A stretch of 43,690 bases of DNA from Microseira sp003486305 (GCA_031969655.1 DALYJX010000026.1:1-43690); one strand, 5' to 3'. Counted from the first letter of the stretch, positions 6,703-16,495 are shown. Made by a program: numbers and translations. The notes: a model not told the origin generated them from the sequence alone.

Positions 6703-7353
6703 ATGCCACGGGTAAAGCTTGTATATCCCAAAATCTCAGATAGTAAAAACAGTCCTTTTAAGCAATGTATAGCCTTTGAGAAATACGATGGCACTAATCT
6801 CCATTGGGTTTGGGAACCTGAACTTGGGTGGTATGCTTTTGGCACCCGTCGGGATAGGTTTGATTTGGATGATAGAGGGATTGCTGAATTTAATCTTGCC
6901 CATCCAGGTTTGTCAGAAGCCCCTGAGCTTTTCCTGAAAGATTTCGCTAAGTCCCTGGAAACTATTTTCCTCAATAATCCGCAGTACAATTGCCCTGAGA
7001 TTGCAGTATTTACTGAGTTCTTCGGCTTAAATTCATTTGCAGGAATGCATCAGAATGATGACCCTAAACAATTGATTCTATTTGATGTACAAACGGACAA
7101 TGGCATGATTAGTCCTTTTGAATTCATCCAGGACTTTAGTCGATTGAACATTGCACGAGTTGTTTATCGTGGCAAGCTGACCGGGAAGTTTATCGATGAT
7201 GTGCGTGAAGGAAAATATGGTGTGGCAGAAGGAGTTGTGTGCAAGGGAGGCAGTAGTAGCAAAGATCTGTGGATGGTGAAGATTAAAACTTACGCCTATA
7301 TGCAACGACTGCAACAAGCTTTTAAGCGGGATTGGGAAAAATACTGGGAGTAG
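6703..7353 (+). CDS. Stand-alone ATP-dependent RNA/DNA ligase (nucleotidyltransferase superfamily)
   Basis: The 216-residue protein contains the ordered motifs of covalent nucleotidyltransferases: motif I FEKYDGTNLHW (Lys-27 as the adenylated lysine), motif Ia/III-like AFGTRRDRF and VFTEFFG, motif IV EGVVCKGG and motif V LWMVKIKT. This matches the catalytic core of RNA-ligase-like enzymes (Rnl2 type) more than replicative ligases. No OB-fold domain or other C-terminal domain follows, so it is a minimal ligase core. Such enzymes seal RNA nicks or act in phage/plasmid conflict. The gene closes the plasmid-like module and is followed by 300 bases without genes. Confidence 0.75.
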   Translation: MPRVKLVYPKISDSKNSPFKQCIAFEKYDGTNLHWVWEPELGWYAFGTRRDRFDLDDRGIAEFNLAHPGLSEAPELFLKDFAKSLETIFLNNPQYNCPEIAVFTEFFGLNSFAGMHQNDDPKQLILFDVQTDNGMISPFEFIQDFSRLNIARVVYRGKLTGKFIDDVREGKYGVAEGVVCKGGSSSKDLWMVKIKTYAYMQRLQQAFKRDWEKYWE

Positions 7354-7659
7354 GCTATCTAAAATAAGCAGAAAGGTGCAAATAAATAGAAGTATGTATC
7401 GAAAAGTTTTCTGAGCTAAAATCCTTTTCCATTTCTGTATTATTATTTATTCTAATACAAACAACAATACCAAGATCGAGCAAGTATTTCAGGGTGAACA
7501 GACCATACTTCAATCAGGTCAGAGAAGCCATATGATGTCCGGTTGAGTACGCAACCGATACAACCGGACATGATATTACAGATTCACCCGGCAATTTCAA
7601 CCATAAATGTAGAACGCAAAAGAAGAAAAACCATGAAGGACAAATAACCCTTGTTCTCC
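7354..7659. other. Intergenic space between convergent ligase and PEP-CTERM genes
   Basis: No reading frame of note. The one clear structure is the palindrome at 7532-7574. The rest is AT-rich with no convincing promoter or T-tailed hairpin. Confidence 0.5.
7532..7574. repeat. Dispersed palindrome ATGATGTCCGGTTG / CAACCGGACATGAT
   Basis: Arms at 7532-7545 and 7561-7574 pair over 12-14 bases; a second smaller pair GGTTG/CAACC lies inside. The end TAATATCATGTCCGG is shared in part with the element at 349-487 and with 39319-39332, directly after another gene's stop. It looks like a short dispersed repeat, possibly also acting as a terminator between the two convergent genes. Confidence 0.55.
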
Positions 7660-8535
7660 CTATCGTTTCTTCCACCAAAAACCCGCACTCAAAACCCCAA
7701 ATGCCAGAATTCCCAATGTAGAAGAAGGTTCCGGTACTCGTGGATTACCACCGTCTCCACCTCCATCGCCATCGCCAATATCCGGAGGACGAACGGTGCC
7801 TAAAGTGCCACCTTTAATAAACACAGCAGAATCGAAAATCCCATCACTCGCATCGCGGACGTTAATTACGAGCGTATTTCTGGCATTCTTCTTCAACGGT
7901 GCGGCAAAAAGCAATGGTTTGGTGTAACCATCTAGTCTGGTCACGGCACTAGCAGGCGCTGTACCCACTCGGTTATTAATAAAATCAGGATGAAAAGGAC
8001 CAAAGGGAGTAACCGCCAAATTGTTGATAGTAACCGTTTTCCCATCGCTCAATTTAGCTTGATTAAAACCATTGAGAGTGAGGCTAAAAGAATCGTTGAA
8101 TTGACTGCCGCCAAATTCCACAAATTCCTCCGAACCAAATACATATTGAAAAAATAAATTGTCGGCTGTACTGTTATCAAAACTAATCTGCATACTAATA
8201 GAATCACCGGATACACCCGGTAAGCCGAAATCAGTACTTAAATCTGTACCAATTGTATTTACACCCGCTAAATCGATGACTCGCCCGGTACTCATAGCGA
8301 CAGCCGACTTTAACCTAAAAGGATCGTCTGTGAAAGTTCCGAAGGCTCTACCATCGCCCACGAGGTTGATAGTAAAGTTACTCAATCCAGCGGTATTTCC
8401 TAGCAAATTAGTCAGTAACTGATTGGGGTTATTGTTTGGGGTAATTGTGAAAGCGATCGCCGCCCCTTCATGCAACCCAATAGCAGCAGTTACTCCAACC
8501 ACTATCAAAGCAATATTTTTACCTAAAAATTTCAT
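7660..8535 (-). CDS. Choice-of-anchor L domain protein with PEP-CTERM sorting signal
   Basis: The 291-residue precursor has a signal peptide (KNIALIVVGVTAAIGLHEGA, ~5-24, cleavage near AIA-F). It is followed by a choice-of-anchor L domain, with SNFTINLVGDGRAFGTFTD, AVAMSTGRVIDLAG and FFQYVFGSEEFVEF, the last being the family hallmark. A Gly/Asp/Pro-rich linker leads to VPEPSSTLGILAFG, a short membrane segment and the basic end WWKKR, a textbook PEP-CTERM tail for exosortase processing. A strong AAGGAGG ribosome site lies just upstream of the ATG at 8535. The RTX gene ends only 30 bases upstream, so the two may be one transcript. Expected on the cell surface or in extracellular polysaccharide. 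Confidence 0.85.
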   Translation of the reverse strand: MKFLGKNIALIVVGVTAAIGLHEGAAIAFTITPNNNPNQLLTNLLGNTAGLSNFTINLVGDGRAFGTFTDDPFRLKSAVAMSTGRVIDLAGVNTIGTDLSTDFGLPGVSGDSISMQISFDNSTADNLFFQYVFGSEEFVEFGGSQFNDSFSLTLNGFNQAKLSDGKTVTINNLAVTPFGPFHPDFINNRVGTAPASAVTRLDGYTKPLLFAAPLKKNARNTLVINVRDASDGIFDSAVFIKGGTLGTVRPPDIGDGDGGGDGGNPRVPEPSSTLGILAFGVLSAGFWWKKR

Positions 8536-8565
8536 TTTTATCCTCCTTCATTGCAGGCAAAAAGG

Positions 8566-11500
8566 TTACTTAATAATGGTACAAGGCTCGCCAACAAAAC
8601 TAAAGTATGACGGGTTACCCGCGAAACTTAAATTAGTTGCGCCCTGAACAATCGCGATTAATTCTGGAAATTCCGGGTCAGAACTCGAGACATAAATTGC
8701 CGTACCGCTGGGTAAATTTCCAAAAGATTCACCTAGAAAATATTGGAATCCACAATTCTGCAAATTCCGCAATTGGATGACATCCCCTTCCGCCGGATTG
8801 AAATCTGTAATCAGGGCATAGTCATTATAGTTAGCATTCTCGTAGTAACCGTTGAGAGAATCTCCCAAAACGAATAAATCCGCGCCTGCACCGCCAGTCA
8901 GCGTGTCAATATCCTTGGGAAAATTAGGTGGGTTGTCATTGCCAAATCCACTGCCTCCATAATTAGTATTGTTAGTACCTTTCAGGATATCGTTCCCCTC
9001 TCCACCTGCCAATAGATCGTTGCCACGATTCCCAACTAAATCGTCATTTCCTGCACCTCCGTTCGCGGTGTCATTCCCATCGCCTACTTCCACAAAGTCG
9101 TCTTTAATCGTACCTGTAACCTGATAGCGCTCGAAATTTTGGAAATTGACAGAATCCAGCAATGGAGCTTCAATATTATTCGGATCGATGCTTCTGAAAG
9201 CAAATCCCGATTTTTGTTGAGGAGATACAGACATAATCATTTCGCTGCCCGTATCTTGAACCGAATAATCTAGAATTAGCAGGTCATTATCGGGTAGGGT
9301 AATAAAACCGATTCCGGGGATATAAATTACCTGTTCTCCAACTCCACCATCAACAGTGTCAAATCCTAAACCAGGATTAACAGTATCCGTACCGCCGTCG
9401 GTGCTGAAATTGTTATTTACCCGGTCGAGTTGGGTGAGTTGATCGTTCCCACTGCCTGTTTTAATGTCTTTAAAGACTTCAAATTTAGTAATCAACGTGC
9501 CGTCGGCAAGCGAGAGGACTTGGTTGGGATTTTCCTTGGTAATATCGGTACTGATGAGAACGATGTTTTCAGTTTTATCTGACAGGTTATCGGATAAAGT
9601 ATCGATCCCATCGTTACCATCGAGCAAGTCAATTCCTCCGCCGCCATTTACAAAGTCATTCCCTGCACCGGGCAGCAGCACATCGCTATCCGCACCACCG
9701 ATAATTTGGTCGTTTTGGATAGTTCCAGTGACAAACAGGCGCTCAATATTGGTAAAAGAAACTGCATCCTGGATACTGCTATCATCGCTGGTATTTCTAG
9801 AGATGAAACCAGAACCCGCGACGGTATTTTGGAATCCGCCAGTAATCCCCGTACCAAAATCGTTAAACGAGTAATCGAGGGTAAGGCGATCTCTGCCAAA
9901 GAAACCATTAATAATATCGGTTCCACCGTTACTCAAGCCGGGATTGATGTCATTGTTGCCAAAATCGCCGCTCAGATTGTCGGCAAAATTAGAGCCAATT
10001 AAATTTTCAATTCCGGAGAAAGTATCGCCTTCGGCATCTGCATTGGAACCCGTACCTGCTAATAGATTCACGACCACAAAGTCGCTGGAATCTTGATAGC
10101 TGGCTGTATCTCCGCCACCTGGAAGGCGCGATCGCACATCCCACACGGTAAGATCTGCTCGTAGCGGACTGCTGTTCGTACCGCCACTGAGGACATCTGC
10201 ACCAGACCCGCCAATCAGAACATCGTCTCCTTCTAGCCCGGAAATGTTGTCATTGCCAGCCAAACCCCGGATAATGTTGTTTTGGCGATCGCCTGTCAGA
10301 TTATCGTTGAAATCAGACCCTTCCAAGTTCTCAAACGAATTGTCTGGCGTATTATTACCATCGCTATCTTTGGCAAACTTAAGTTGATCTCCTTGCGCGT
10401 ATCCACCAGAACCATTACCCGTTGCCAAACTCACATTCACCGCAGCCGTTGACGGACTGTAGGAAATCCAGTCAACACCTTGACCGCCATCCAAAATTTG
10501 AGCATTTGGTGCGCCAACAATTAAGTCATTGCCCAAAAAGCCATCTACATTAACGCTGGTGTCACCCGCTACCAAAACATCGTCATAAACCGAACCTTGG
10601 ACATTTTCAACGTTAAATATTTCGTCTCCTTCCGCATCGCCGCCGAAACCGCGATTTGCCAGTAAACCCACGAGTACCCCATCCACGGGCGAAATCGGGG
10701 CAATATCTTGGTTAGAAAGATTCACGTAAACTGGCGCCGGAGAACTAATATAAGTCGTCGTATCGGTTCCTGCCTTGCCATCCATCGCATCGGCACCCGC
10801 ACCGCCCAACATCACATCATTACCGGCATTACCAATCAATTGGTCATCGCCTGCGCCTGCATCCAACACGCTACCCGATGGATTGGCGATCAGAACATCG
10901 TTGAATCTCGACCCTTCAACGTTCTGAATTCTAGTCAGCGTGTCTACCGTACCGTAACCGTCGTTGGCAATGCCTGTAGCTAAATTGACAAGGACACCCG
11001 CCGGAGCGTCTCCGTACACCGCTGTATTCGTCCCGCCAGCGCCATCGAGGTTGTCGTTCCCCGCACCGCCGCCGAGAAAATCGTAGCCCTTGCCGCCGAT
11101 GAGAACGTCATCCCCAGCGCCGCCATCCAATTGACCGCTAGCAACGATATCGACAAATTTAATTTGGTCGTTGCCGTTACCGCCGTTAATAACGATCAGC
11201 TTGACATTTTCGTAGGCTTTCGGTTCGGGATCTAAACCAGTTAGGACAACTTTGCCATCGACTCGTGCCGAACCATCTTGCGTGTGGGTAACAGTAATCA
11301 CATCGCCGTTCCCCGTACCTTTGCGATCGATTACTCCCTGTCCTGCCAATAACGCCTGCATCTTAGGATCTGGTTCGGGGTCATTCACATCAAAGTGAGA
11401 GTCTAAAGGCCCATCGCAACCACCTGTATTAGCAGTAAAATCAATCAGGTTAATATCAGCTAGATTGAACCGTTTGGTAAAGCTAAAAAACCCAAAATCT

Positions 11501-13902
11501 AGGGTCATAGAAGCAAAGATAATCGCCGATAAAGCACCCGATGGCTCGAATAAACACAGAGGACTGGTGCTGGCAATTGTGCTGCCCCGTACCTTAAATT
11601 TTTCCGGTGGTAAAACGCTGGGGTTCGGATTAGTAACATCTAAACCAATAGTCAAACCAATTCCGCCTCCAACAGCAATATCCGCAATCCCGACGCTAAC
11701 GCCTGCTGCTGCATTTATCTCACCCGAAAGCGATAAGTTATTGCCAACATCAGGTCTGCTAGCAAAGAATCCATCAAAGATTTTTTCCGGATTGTTGAAT
11801 CCACCTGCTTTGAAGTCATTTAATCCTTTAGTATCAAAACCAAACTTCAATTGAGCGCCCGCCCCCGCACCACCGCCAAATTTCAACACAATCGGGCCAA
11901 AAACGGGAATCGGAGGCAGGTCTAGATTAAAGCCGAAACCTAACCTGGGTGTTTGATAGGTAAACAAGTCAACATTGCTATTTCCTAGCAGTAGCTTAAC
12001 GGCTGCTTTGGAGTCATCAATCAGGGGAAATTTCAGTTGCTCGGCAAGTCCATTTTTTGAATTTTCAATTGCATCAAAAAAAGGCGCTAAATTCCCAAAA
12101 GATGGGGGCGCAGCAGCTACGGGAAGCAACGAGGGAATTGGATTGGGGTCTACCCCACTAACCGGCGTACTTCGGACATCTGTACCGCCCAGATTAAAAT
12201 CTCCCAGGTCAATTTTGACGTTATCTGGATTCGTGGGAATTTTATTAATCAGATCGGCAACATCCGCCAACTGACCGATAAATTTGACCGTATCGGGATC
12301 GACAGTACCTTTCCCAATTTCAGCCAAGGCACTTGCTAGATCGAGCAGCGAAGAACCAATTACTGGAAGCGGTTCTTTGAGCGTACTAATAATCGGGTTA
12401 AAGGGTTGGGTAACGGTTTGAATGTCTTTGACGATCGTGCCAGCAAAATTCTTAACAAATGACCCTAAATCAAGCTGGACTTTTTTAAACTCAATTGTAG
12501 GTGCGGGTGTTAAGGGATTGGTGCTGTCGTACTGCCATCCCAGCAGGTTAAAATCAGAATTAATTGAAGGCAAAACGCCGTTATCAAGACCCGTGTTCAG
12601 CTTTAGTTTGAGGTCGGTGTTAGCGGTTAATTTAGGATTTGGAGCAATCCCAATACTGCTGATATCCGAAAACTTCACCCGACCGTTGGCATCAGCCAGA
12701 GTGCTGGTAAGATCGGCTGAAAAATTGCTGTTTAGGTTGCTACCGTTGTCCGTCGCTTTAAGTTTAAGAAATCCTAGAGTTCCATCTAGTTCTAAAGGTT
12801 GGTTACTGGCGTTGACTAATTTAGCATTGAGTCCGGCTTGGAATTCTCCTGTGGTCGATGTATCAACAAAGAAAGCATCTGATCCAGTTGTATTATCAAC
12901 TCCAAAACCTACAGTTAAACCAAAGCCTAAATCGGGAGTAACGCCACCCTTAAGATTAAAACCCAAATTGGGTAAACCTAAGTTTTCGGCAAACGAAATA
13001 TTAGGATTAAAACTCTTACCAATCTTAAAGTTGAATGCTATACTATTGGCATCTGTAGGAGTTTTAATGTCATTAATTTGAATCAGACCATCGCCGTCGA
13101 AGTCTTGAAGTAAACCTAACCCTCCCTGACTGGTTGGCCCCAAGGCTTCAAACAGCGCTTTTTGAACAGAAGTAACGGTTTTATTGGTTTCTTGATTCAG
13201 TTCATCTAGGATTTTCTGCTCAACGCTATTGTTAATAAACTGATCTGCGTAATTTTTCAGATCCAAGTTACCCAGAAGCGGCAGGTTATTCAATACTTGA
13301 GCATTTATGGCAGACTTGATATTGTCGAGCAAGGGTTTGATGGAACTTGTCAGCAAGCCTAAATTGTCTTCTGGGTTTGTCGCTGCTTCTGCTGTTATAA
13401 TCTGCCCATCAATATCTATGGTAATAGCATCATTCTGCGTCTTCAGTTGTAGCAATTTCTGCTCGTCTATACTTTGCCCTTGTGCCAAATAGGCAAAAAT
13501 TTCTCCTTCATCTCCTGGCGCATCGATTTGATTAATCCGAGCATCTACAAAGTGACCAATTTCTTCTAGGAGAATAGAAGCGATCGCACCAGGATTCCCA
13601 ACATTCCGCGCCAGATAATCTTGAGATAAATAAACGGTGTTGGTATCCTTAGCAAAAGCACCATTTGCACCGCTGATGGCTGCGGCGGATTGGATTGGGA
13701 GTTCGGTAAAGTTACCAGATTTCCATTGCTGGCGCAATGTTTCTAGCGCTGCGCTATCGAAGTCATTACCGAATGCGATCGCTATTTTAGTTTCAAACTC
13801 TTTATCATCTGCAAAGTTCGTCAAAAAATCGCGTGCAGTTTGGATAGATCTATCCATTACTGTCGGGCCTTCAAAGCCATTCATTAAATCAAAATTAGAC
13901 AT
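8566..13902 (-). CDS. Giant RTX (hemolysin-type calcium-binding repeat) secreted protein
   Basis: The product has ~1,778 residues from the ATG at 13902; a TTG 42 bases further upstream is possible. The N-terminal ~190 residues have a metalloprotease-like helix (SILLEEIGHFVDARI) followed by GDEGEIFAYLAQGQ, the lead domain of many large cyanobacterial RTX proteins. Residues ~190-880 form a low-complexity beta-rich region of unknown role. From ~900 onward there are repeated GGxGxDxL blocks (GGAGDDVLIGG, NGGGGIDLLDGNDG, GGEGNDILKG) that bind Ca2+ as beta-rolls. The tail (ADLFVLGDSLNGYYENANYN, then YALITDFNPAEGDVIQL) is the classic C-terminal cap read by type I secretion. No signal peptide, as expected. 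No secretion-pump genes are nearby. Confidence 0.85.
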   Translation of the reverse strand: MSNFDLMNGFEGPTVMDRSIQTARDFLTNFADDKEFETKIAIAFGNDFDSAALETLRQQWKSGNFTELPIQSAAAISGANGAFAKDTNTVYLSQDYLARNVGNPGAIASILLEEIGHFVDARINQIDAPGDEGEIFAYLAQGQSIDEQKLLQLKTQNDAITIDIDGQIITAEAATNPEDNLGLLTSSIKPLLDNIKSAINAQVLNNLPLLGNLDLKNYADQFINNSVEQKILDELNQETNKTVTSVQKALFEALGPTSQGGLGLLQDFDGDGLIQINDIKTPTDANSIAFNFKIGKSFNPNISFAENLGLPNLGFNLKGGVTPDLGFGLTVGFGVDNTTGSDAFFVDTSTTGEFQAGLNAKLVNASNQPLELDGTLGFLKLKATDNGSNLNSNFSADLTSTLADANGRVKFSDISSIGIAPNPKLTANTDLKLKLNTGLDNGVLPSINSDFNLLGWQYDSTNPLTPAPTIEFKKVQLDLGSFVKNFAGTIVKDIQTVTQPFNPIISTLKEPLPVIGSSLLDLASALAEIGKGTVDPDTVKFIGQLADVADLINKIPTNPDNVKIDLGDFNLGGTDVRSTPVSGVDPNPIPSLLPVAAAPPSFGNLAPFFDAIENSKNGLAEQLKFPLIDDSKAAVKLLLGNSNVDLFTYQTPRLGFGFNLDLPPIPVFGPIVLKFGGGAGAGAQLKFGFDTKGLNDFKAGGFNNPEKIFDGFFASRPDVGNNLSLSGEINAAAGVSVGIADIAVGGGIGLTIGLDVTNPNPSVLPPEKFKVRGSTIASTSPLCLFEPSGALSAIIFASMTLDFGFFSFTKRFNLADINLIDFTANTGGCDGPLDSHFDVNDPEPDPKMQALLAGQGVIDRKGTGNGDVITVTHTQDGSARVDGKVVLTGLDPEPKAYENVKLIVINGGNGNDQIKFVDIVASGQLDGGAGDDVLIGGKGYDFLGGGAGNDNLDGAGGTNTAVYGDAPAGVLVNLATGIANDGYGTVDTLTRIQNVEGSRFNDVLIANPSGSVLDAGAGDDQLIGNAGNDVMLGGAGADAMDGKAGTDTTTYISSPAPVYVNLSNQDIAPISPVDGVLVGLLANRGFGGDAEGDEIFNVENVQGSVYDDVLVAGDTSVNVDGFLGNDLIVGAPNAQILDGGQGVDWISYSPSTAAVNVSLATGNGSGGYAQGDQLKFAKDSDGNNTPDNSFENLEGSDFNDNLTGDRQNNIIRGLAGNDNISGLEGDDVLIGGSGADVLSGGTNSSPLRADLTVWDVRSRLPGGGDTASYQDSSDFVVVNLLAGTGSNADAEGDTFSGIENLIGSNFADNLSGDFGNNDINPGLSNGGTDIINGFFGRDRLTLDYSFNDFGTGITGGFQNTVAGSGFISRNTSDDSSIQDAVSFTNIERLFVTGTIQNDQIIGGADSDVLLPGAGNDFVNGGGGIDLLDGNDGIDTLSDNLSDKTENIVLISTDITKENPNQVLSLADGTLITKFEVFKDIKTGSGNDQLTQLDRVNNNFSTDGGTDTVNPGLGFDTVDGGVGEQVIYIPGIGFITLPDNDLLILDYSVQDTGSEMIMSVSPQQKSGFAFRSIDPNNIEAPLLDSVNFQNFERYQVTGTIKDDFVEVGDGNDTANGGAGNDDLVGNRGNDLLAGGEGNDILKGTNNTNYGGSGFGNDNPPNFPKDIDTLTGGAGADLFVLGDSLNGYYENANYNDYALITDFNPAEGDVIQLRNLQNCGFQYFLGESFGNLPSGTAIYVSSSDPEFPELIAIVQGATNLSFAGNPSYFSFVGEPCTIIK

Positions 13903-14352
13903 GGCGGTACTCTCAACAGTTTCAATATTAAATGGCAAGGGCAAAACTGTTTCCGTTGAGCTAAATCCTATAGAAGGTGAAATTGGTCAAAATCAGCCGT
14001 AATCTCAGAGCGGGCAGATGCTTGACTGTTTTTATTTGCTTAATTCAGCAAAAACAGCGTTAAAGAATAACCTCTAACGAGAGCCTTGTATAAGCGGTCT
14101 AATCGTAGCGCCTGTGTTCAGACTGGAAACAGTAGCAAACTTGTCCCAAAATTAACAGTCTCTTTACTGTTTCTTTAAAGTCTTTTTCCAACTTGGCTCA
14201 ATCAATTCCCTTATGTCAAGCTTTTTTGACTAACTTTTGTTAAAATTACTAAACTTATATAGAGAAGATTCCGCTCTTCATTTACAGTTGTTTTGAGCAT
14301 ATTGACTCAATAATCGGAATGTTCGCAGGAAAATCGCAGCACTTACGCTCCT
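13903..14352. other. Gene-free interval upstream of the RTX gene
   Basis: About 450 bases between the RTX start and the 3' end of the SWIM pseudogene. It should hold the RTX promoter. I see AT-rich tracts around 14220-14280 but no convincing -10/-35 pair, no inverted repeat of note and no reading frame. Confidence 0.4.
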
Positions 14353-15241
14353 TTATTCCAAATCTTGAGCTTTGAGCATCGCCATTAACTTGTACTTGCG
14401 GACGTGAGTCTGCATCAGCTGCGCCCGGTAAGCTGACCAATCCGATTGTCTCCCTGCGCCTTGGTAAGCAGCCCGTGCCAATTTAAGCCACTCTACTGCA
14501 TGGTAATATGCTTCTGCCTTGCCTCGATCCATAATTGATTCGGCACGGCGAGTGGCATTGTCAATTACCCAATCCGGACTCCTCTCCACAGCTTTCTCCA
14601 TCACTCGCTGAATTAGGGTATCCTCGTAGAAACTGAGGTTGCTGACAGCCGCGATCGCATCTTCAATTAAATCCTCATGTAGAAAAATATCGACCTTTGC
14701 CTTGTGGGTTTCCCAACCCGAACTGGTGCGAAGACTGGCTAACAGTTGGGCTTTCACTTCCTCCCAAGTTTCTCCCGCTAGATACTCCACCAAACGGTAG
14801 TCGCCAAAATCAGGTTTGGCCTGAAATGCCTGTATTTTAGCCGCCAGCGCTGCTGTTAGATTCCCTAACCCCCTGGAGGAGGCGCTGTAGCGGCGGGTAG
14901 TCCCACGCTTGCTGCAATGCCTCCAAGCTGATGTCAAAATTGGCATTCCATTCGTCCTGCCATGTTTCTAAGTTGACCCGGATATCGACCTGTTCTTGAG
15001 AAGTTAGTTCGGCGCTGAGAATGGCTGCTGTCCAAGCGTCATTTAACGCTGCGACTACTTCTTCGTTTTCGGCACCGTGGTTGTCTACCTGGTCCCACTC
15101 TTCCACGCAGGCGGCGGTGACGGCTGTTAAAATGGCGATCGCGCTATTGCCATCCCCCTGCTCGGTAAACTTCTGTGCTTGTTGGATGATATCGATCAGG
15201 TTATCTGTGAATGGATCTTCATCAAACCCCGACCAAGTTCT
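14353..15241 (-). pseudogene. SWIM zinc-finger family protein, 3' fragment with a frameshift
   Basis: Two overlapping minus-strand frames together give one protein. The upstream frame (15241 to ~14873) reads WSGFDEDPFTDNLIDIIQQA and continues to ALQQAWDYPPLQRLLQG. The downstream frame (~14869 to 14353) continues LGNLTAALAAKIQAF and ends with SPDWVIDNATRRAESIMDRG, KAEAYYHAVEWLKLARAAYQ and HVRKYKLMAMLK, the C-terminus of SWIM zinc-finger proteins. The frames meet at a run of five C (14869-14873), so a one-base slip or sequencing error explains the break. The SWIM finger and N-terminal part are missing: a stop lies at 15242-15244, next to the start of the DUF5895 gene. Even if the slip is an error, the gene is 5'-truncated. 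Confidence 0.65.
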
Positions 15242-15258
15242 CTATCACCGGGGTTTTC

Positions 15259-16029
15259 ATGGATACTCCTGCGATCGCTACTGCTAAAAATAAGAAGGAA
15301 ACAACAAACCCTGTCAGTCCTTCCTCTGGCCCTGTATTCGTTGCACCGCAAATATTGCAACCGCATCCTCACAATGCTGCCATCTACGGAGTCAAATCTC
15401 CCCGGATGCACATTCTGGCTAAATCTGACCGCTATGTGCAACTGCGGGAAACGGGAGAAATTATTGGCAACTACGAAACTCCCGAAGGCCGAGCTAAGTA
15501 TGAACAGATGAATGCCGACCCCAAGAAGCCAGCAACGTTGCGCTCGTTCTATGTCATCTTTCTGTTAGATGAAAACAATCAAGGCTTGCACACCGTACCT
15601 TTAGTACTATCGTTGCATGGAGTTGCAGCAGCGCGTTTCGGCGAAGCATATAACCAGTTCAAAGTGCAAATGGAAATCGCCTATGCTAAAGCAATGCAAA
15701 CTGGTTATCGTTCGCTCAACGAGAAGTTCCATTGCTTAGCTGTATTCAACCCCACGTTCAAACCTTCACTGGAACCGCCAAATGGTGACAAGAAATCTTG
15801 GGTTGCTATTCCTGAAACTGTTGCAGTTCCAGATCAGAATAGTCCAATTGGGAAGTTCTTGGCACTGGATAAGCAGGCGGAACTGTGGGCTTTAGCGGGT
15901 GAGGCAGCCAGCTTTAGCAAGCATCTTCTCAAGGCTGCTGATGTGGTTGATGATACTATGGCGAATGCAGTTGCTCCACAGACGGTCGATACCTCTGTAA
16001 CCGTTATAGATGAGGAGATTCCCTACTGA
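15259..16029 (+). CDS. DUF5895 family protein, plasmid-associated
   Basis: The 256-residue product starts at ATG 15259 (MDTPAIATAKNKKET). The core has GVKSPRMHILAKSDRYVQLR, TLRSFYVIFLLDENNQGLHT and VPLVLSLHGVAAARFGEAYN, which I associate with the DUF5895 family found on cyanobacterial plasmids. The C-terminal acidic end SVTVIDEEIPY is reminiscent of the tails of single-strand DNA-binding proteins, but this is only a resemblance. Its biochemical role is unknown. Three hairpins in a row follow the stop codon. The gene is divergent from the SWIM remnant, and the 17 bases between them do not leave room for two promoters, another sign of a recent junction. Confidence 0.6.
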   Translation: MDTPAIATAKNKKETTNPVSPSSGPVFVAPQILQPHPHNAAIYGVKSPRMHILAKSDRYVQLRETGEIIGNYETPEGRAKYEQMNADPKKPATLRSFYVIFLLDENNQGLHTVPLVLSLHGVAAARFGEAYNQFKVQMEIAYAKAMQTGYRSLNEKFHCLAVFNPTFKPSLEPPNGDKKSWVAIPETVAVPDQNSPIGKFLALDKQAELWALAGEAASFSKHLLKAADVVDDTMANAVAPQTVDTSVTVIDEEIPY

Positions 16030-16034
16030 AAAAA

Positions 16035-16131
16035 GATGAGCGTTCCCTCATCTAGCGCTCATAGGTGCGGATAGAAAAGTATCCGCATTTGAGAACACAC
16101 CGATAGGACAAAATATCCTATCGGTGCGTTC
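16035..16131 (+). terminator. Three consecutive hairpins downstream of the DUF5895 gene
   Basis: Hairpin 1: GATGAG (16035-16040) / CTCATC (16047-16052). Hairpin 2: TGCGGATA (16066-16073) / TATCCGCA (16080-16087), loop of six. Hairpin 3: GAACACACCGATAGGA (16093-16108) / TCCTATCGGTGCGTTC (16116-16131), 15 of 16 paired, loop of seven. None has a long T tail, so they could stabilise the 3' end as well as stop transcription. Confidence 0.6.
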
Positions 16132-16495
16132 TTCTATCAAACTCGATTGAAACCTTGATTTGCTGTTGGCTGAATGCACGGAAATTCTTTGATTTTCCCC
16201 AAAGTTACACAATAGTGGTTGTGACTGGCATCATAAAATAAATTTTTAGTTCAAGATATGTTTGATAAAGCATTAACCATTTTATGCTTCAAAACTCAGT
16301 GTCAAACTAAAAGCCCAATCTCTTCCACGTGATACACGGAGTAACCAAGAACGCGCACATTTAAGCTCAAATAAAGAATAATCGTTTAATAAGCATTGAT
16401 TGTATATCCACCTTTTCTGATACTATGTACAAGTTTTTCAGCTGACTGCTCACGCAGGGCAGAAGAGGAAATGTAATGGTTGTTAATTCCTCTTT

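Noticed and set aside
12422..13081. 219-codon open frame on the plus strand
   Set aside because: It is antisense to the RTX gene, whose reading is continuous with clear domain sequence; the plus-strand product is low-complexity Ser/Leu/Pro.
16035..16131. Integron attC or tRNA-like cloverleaf
   Set aside because: No attC core motifs and no tRNA consensus loops; the three stems are separate, not branched from one helix.
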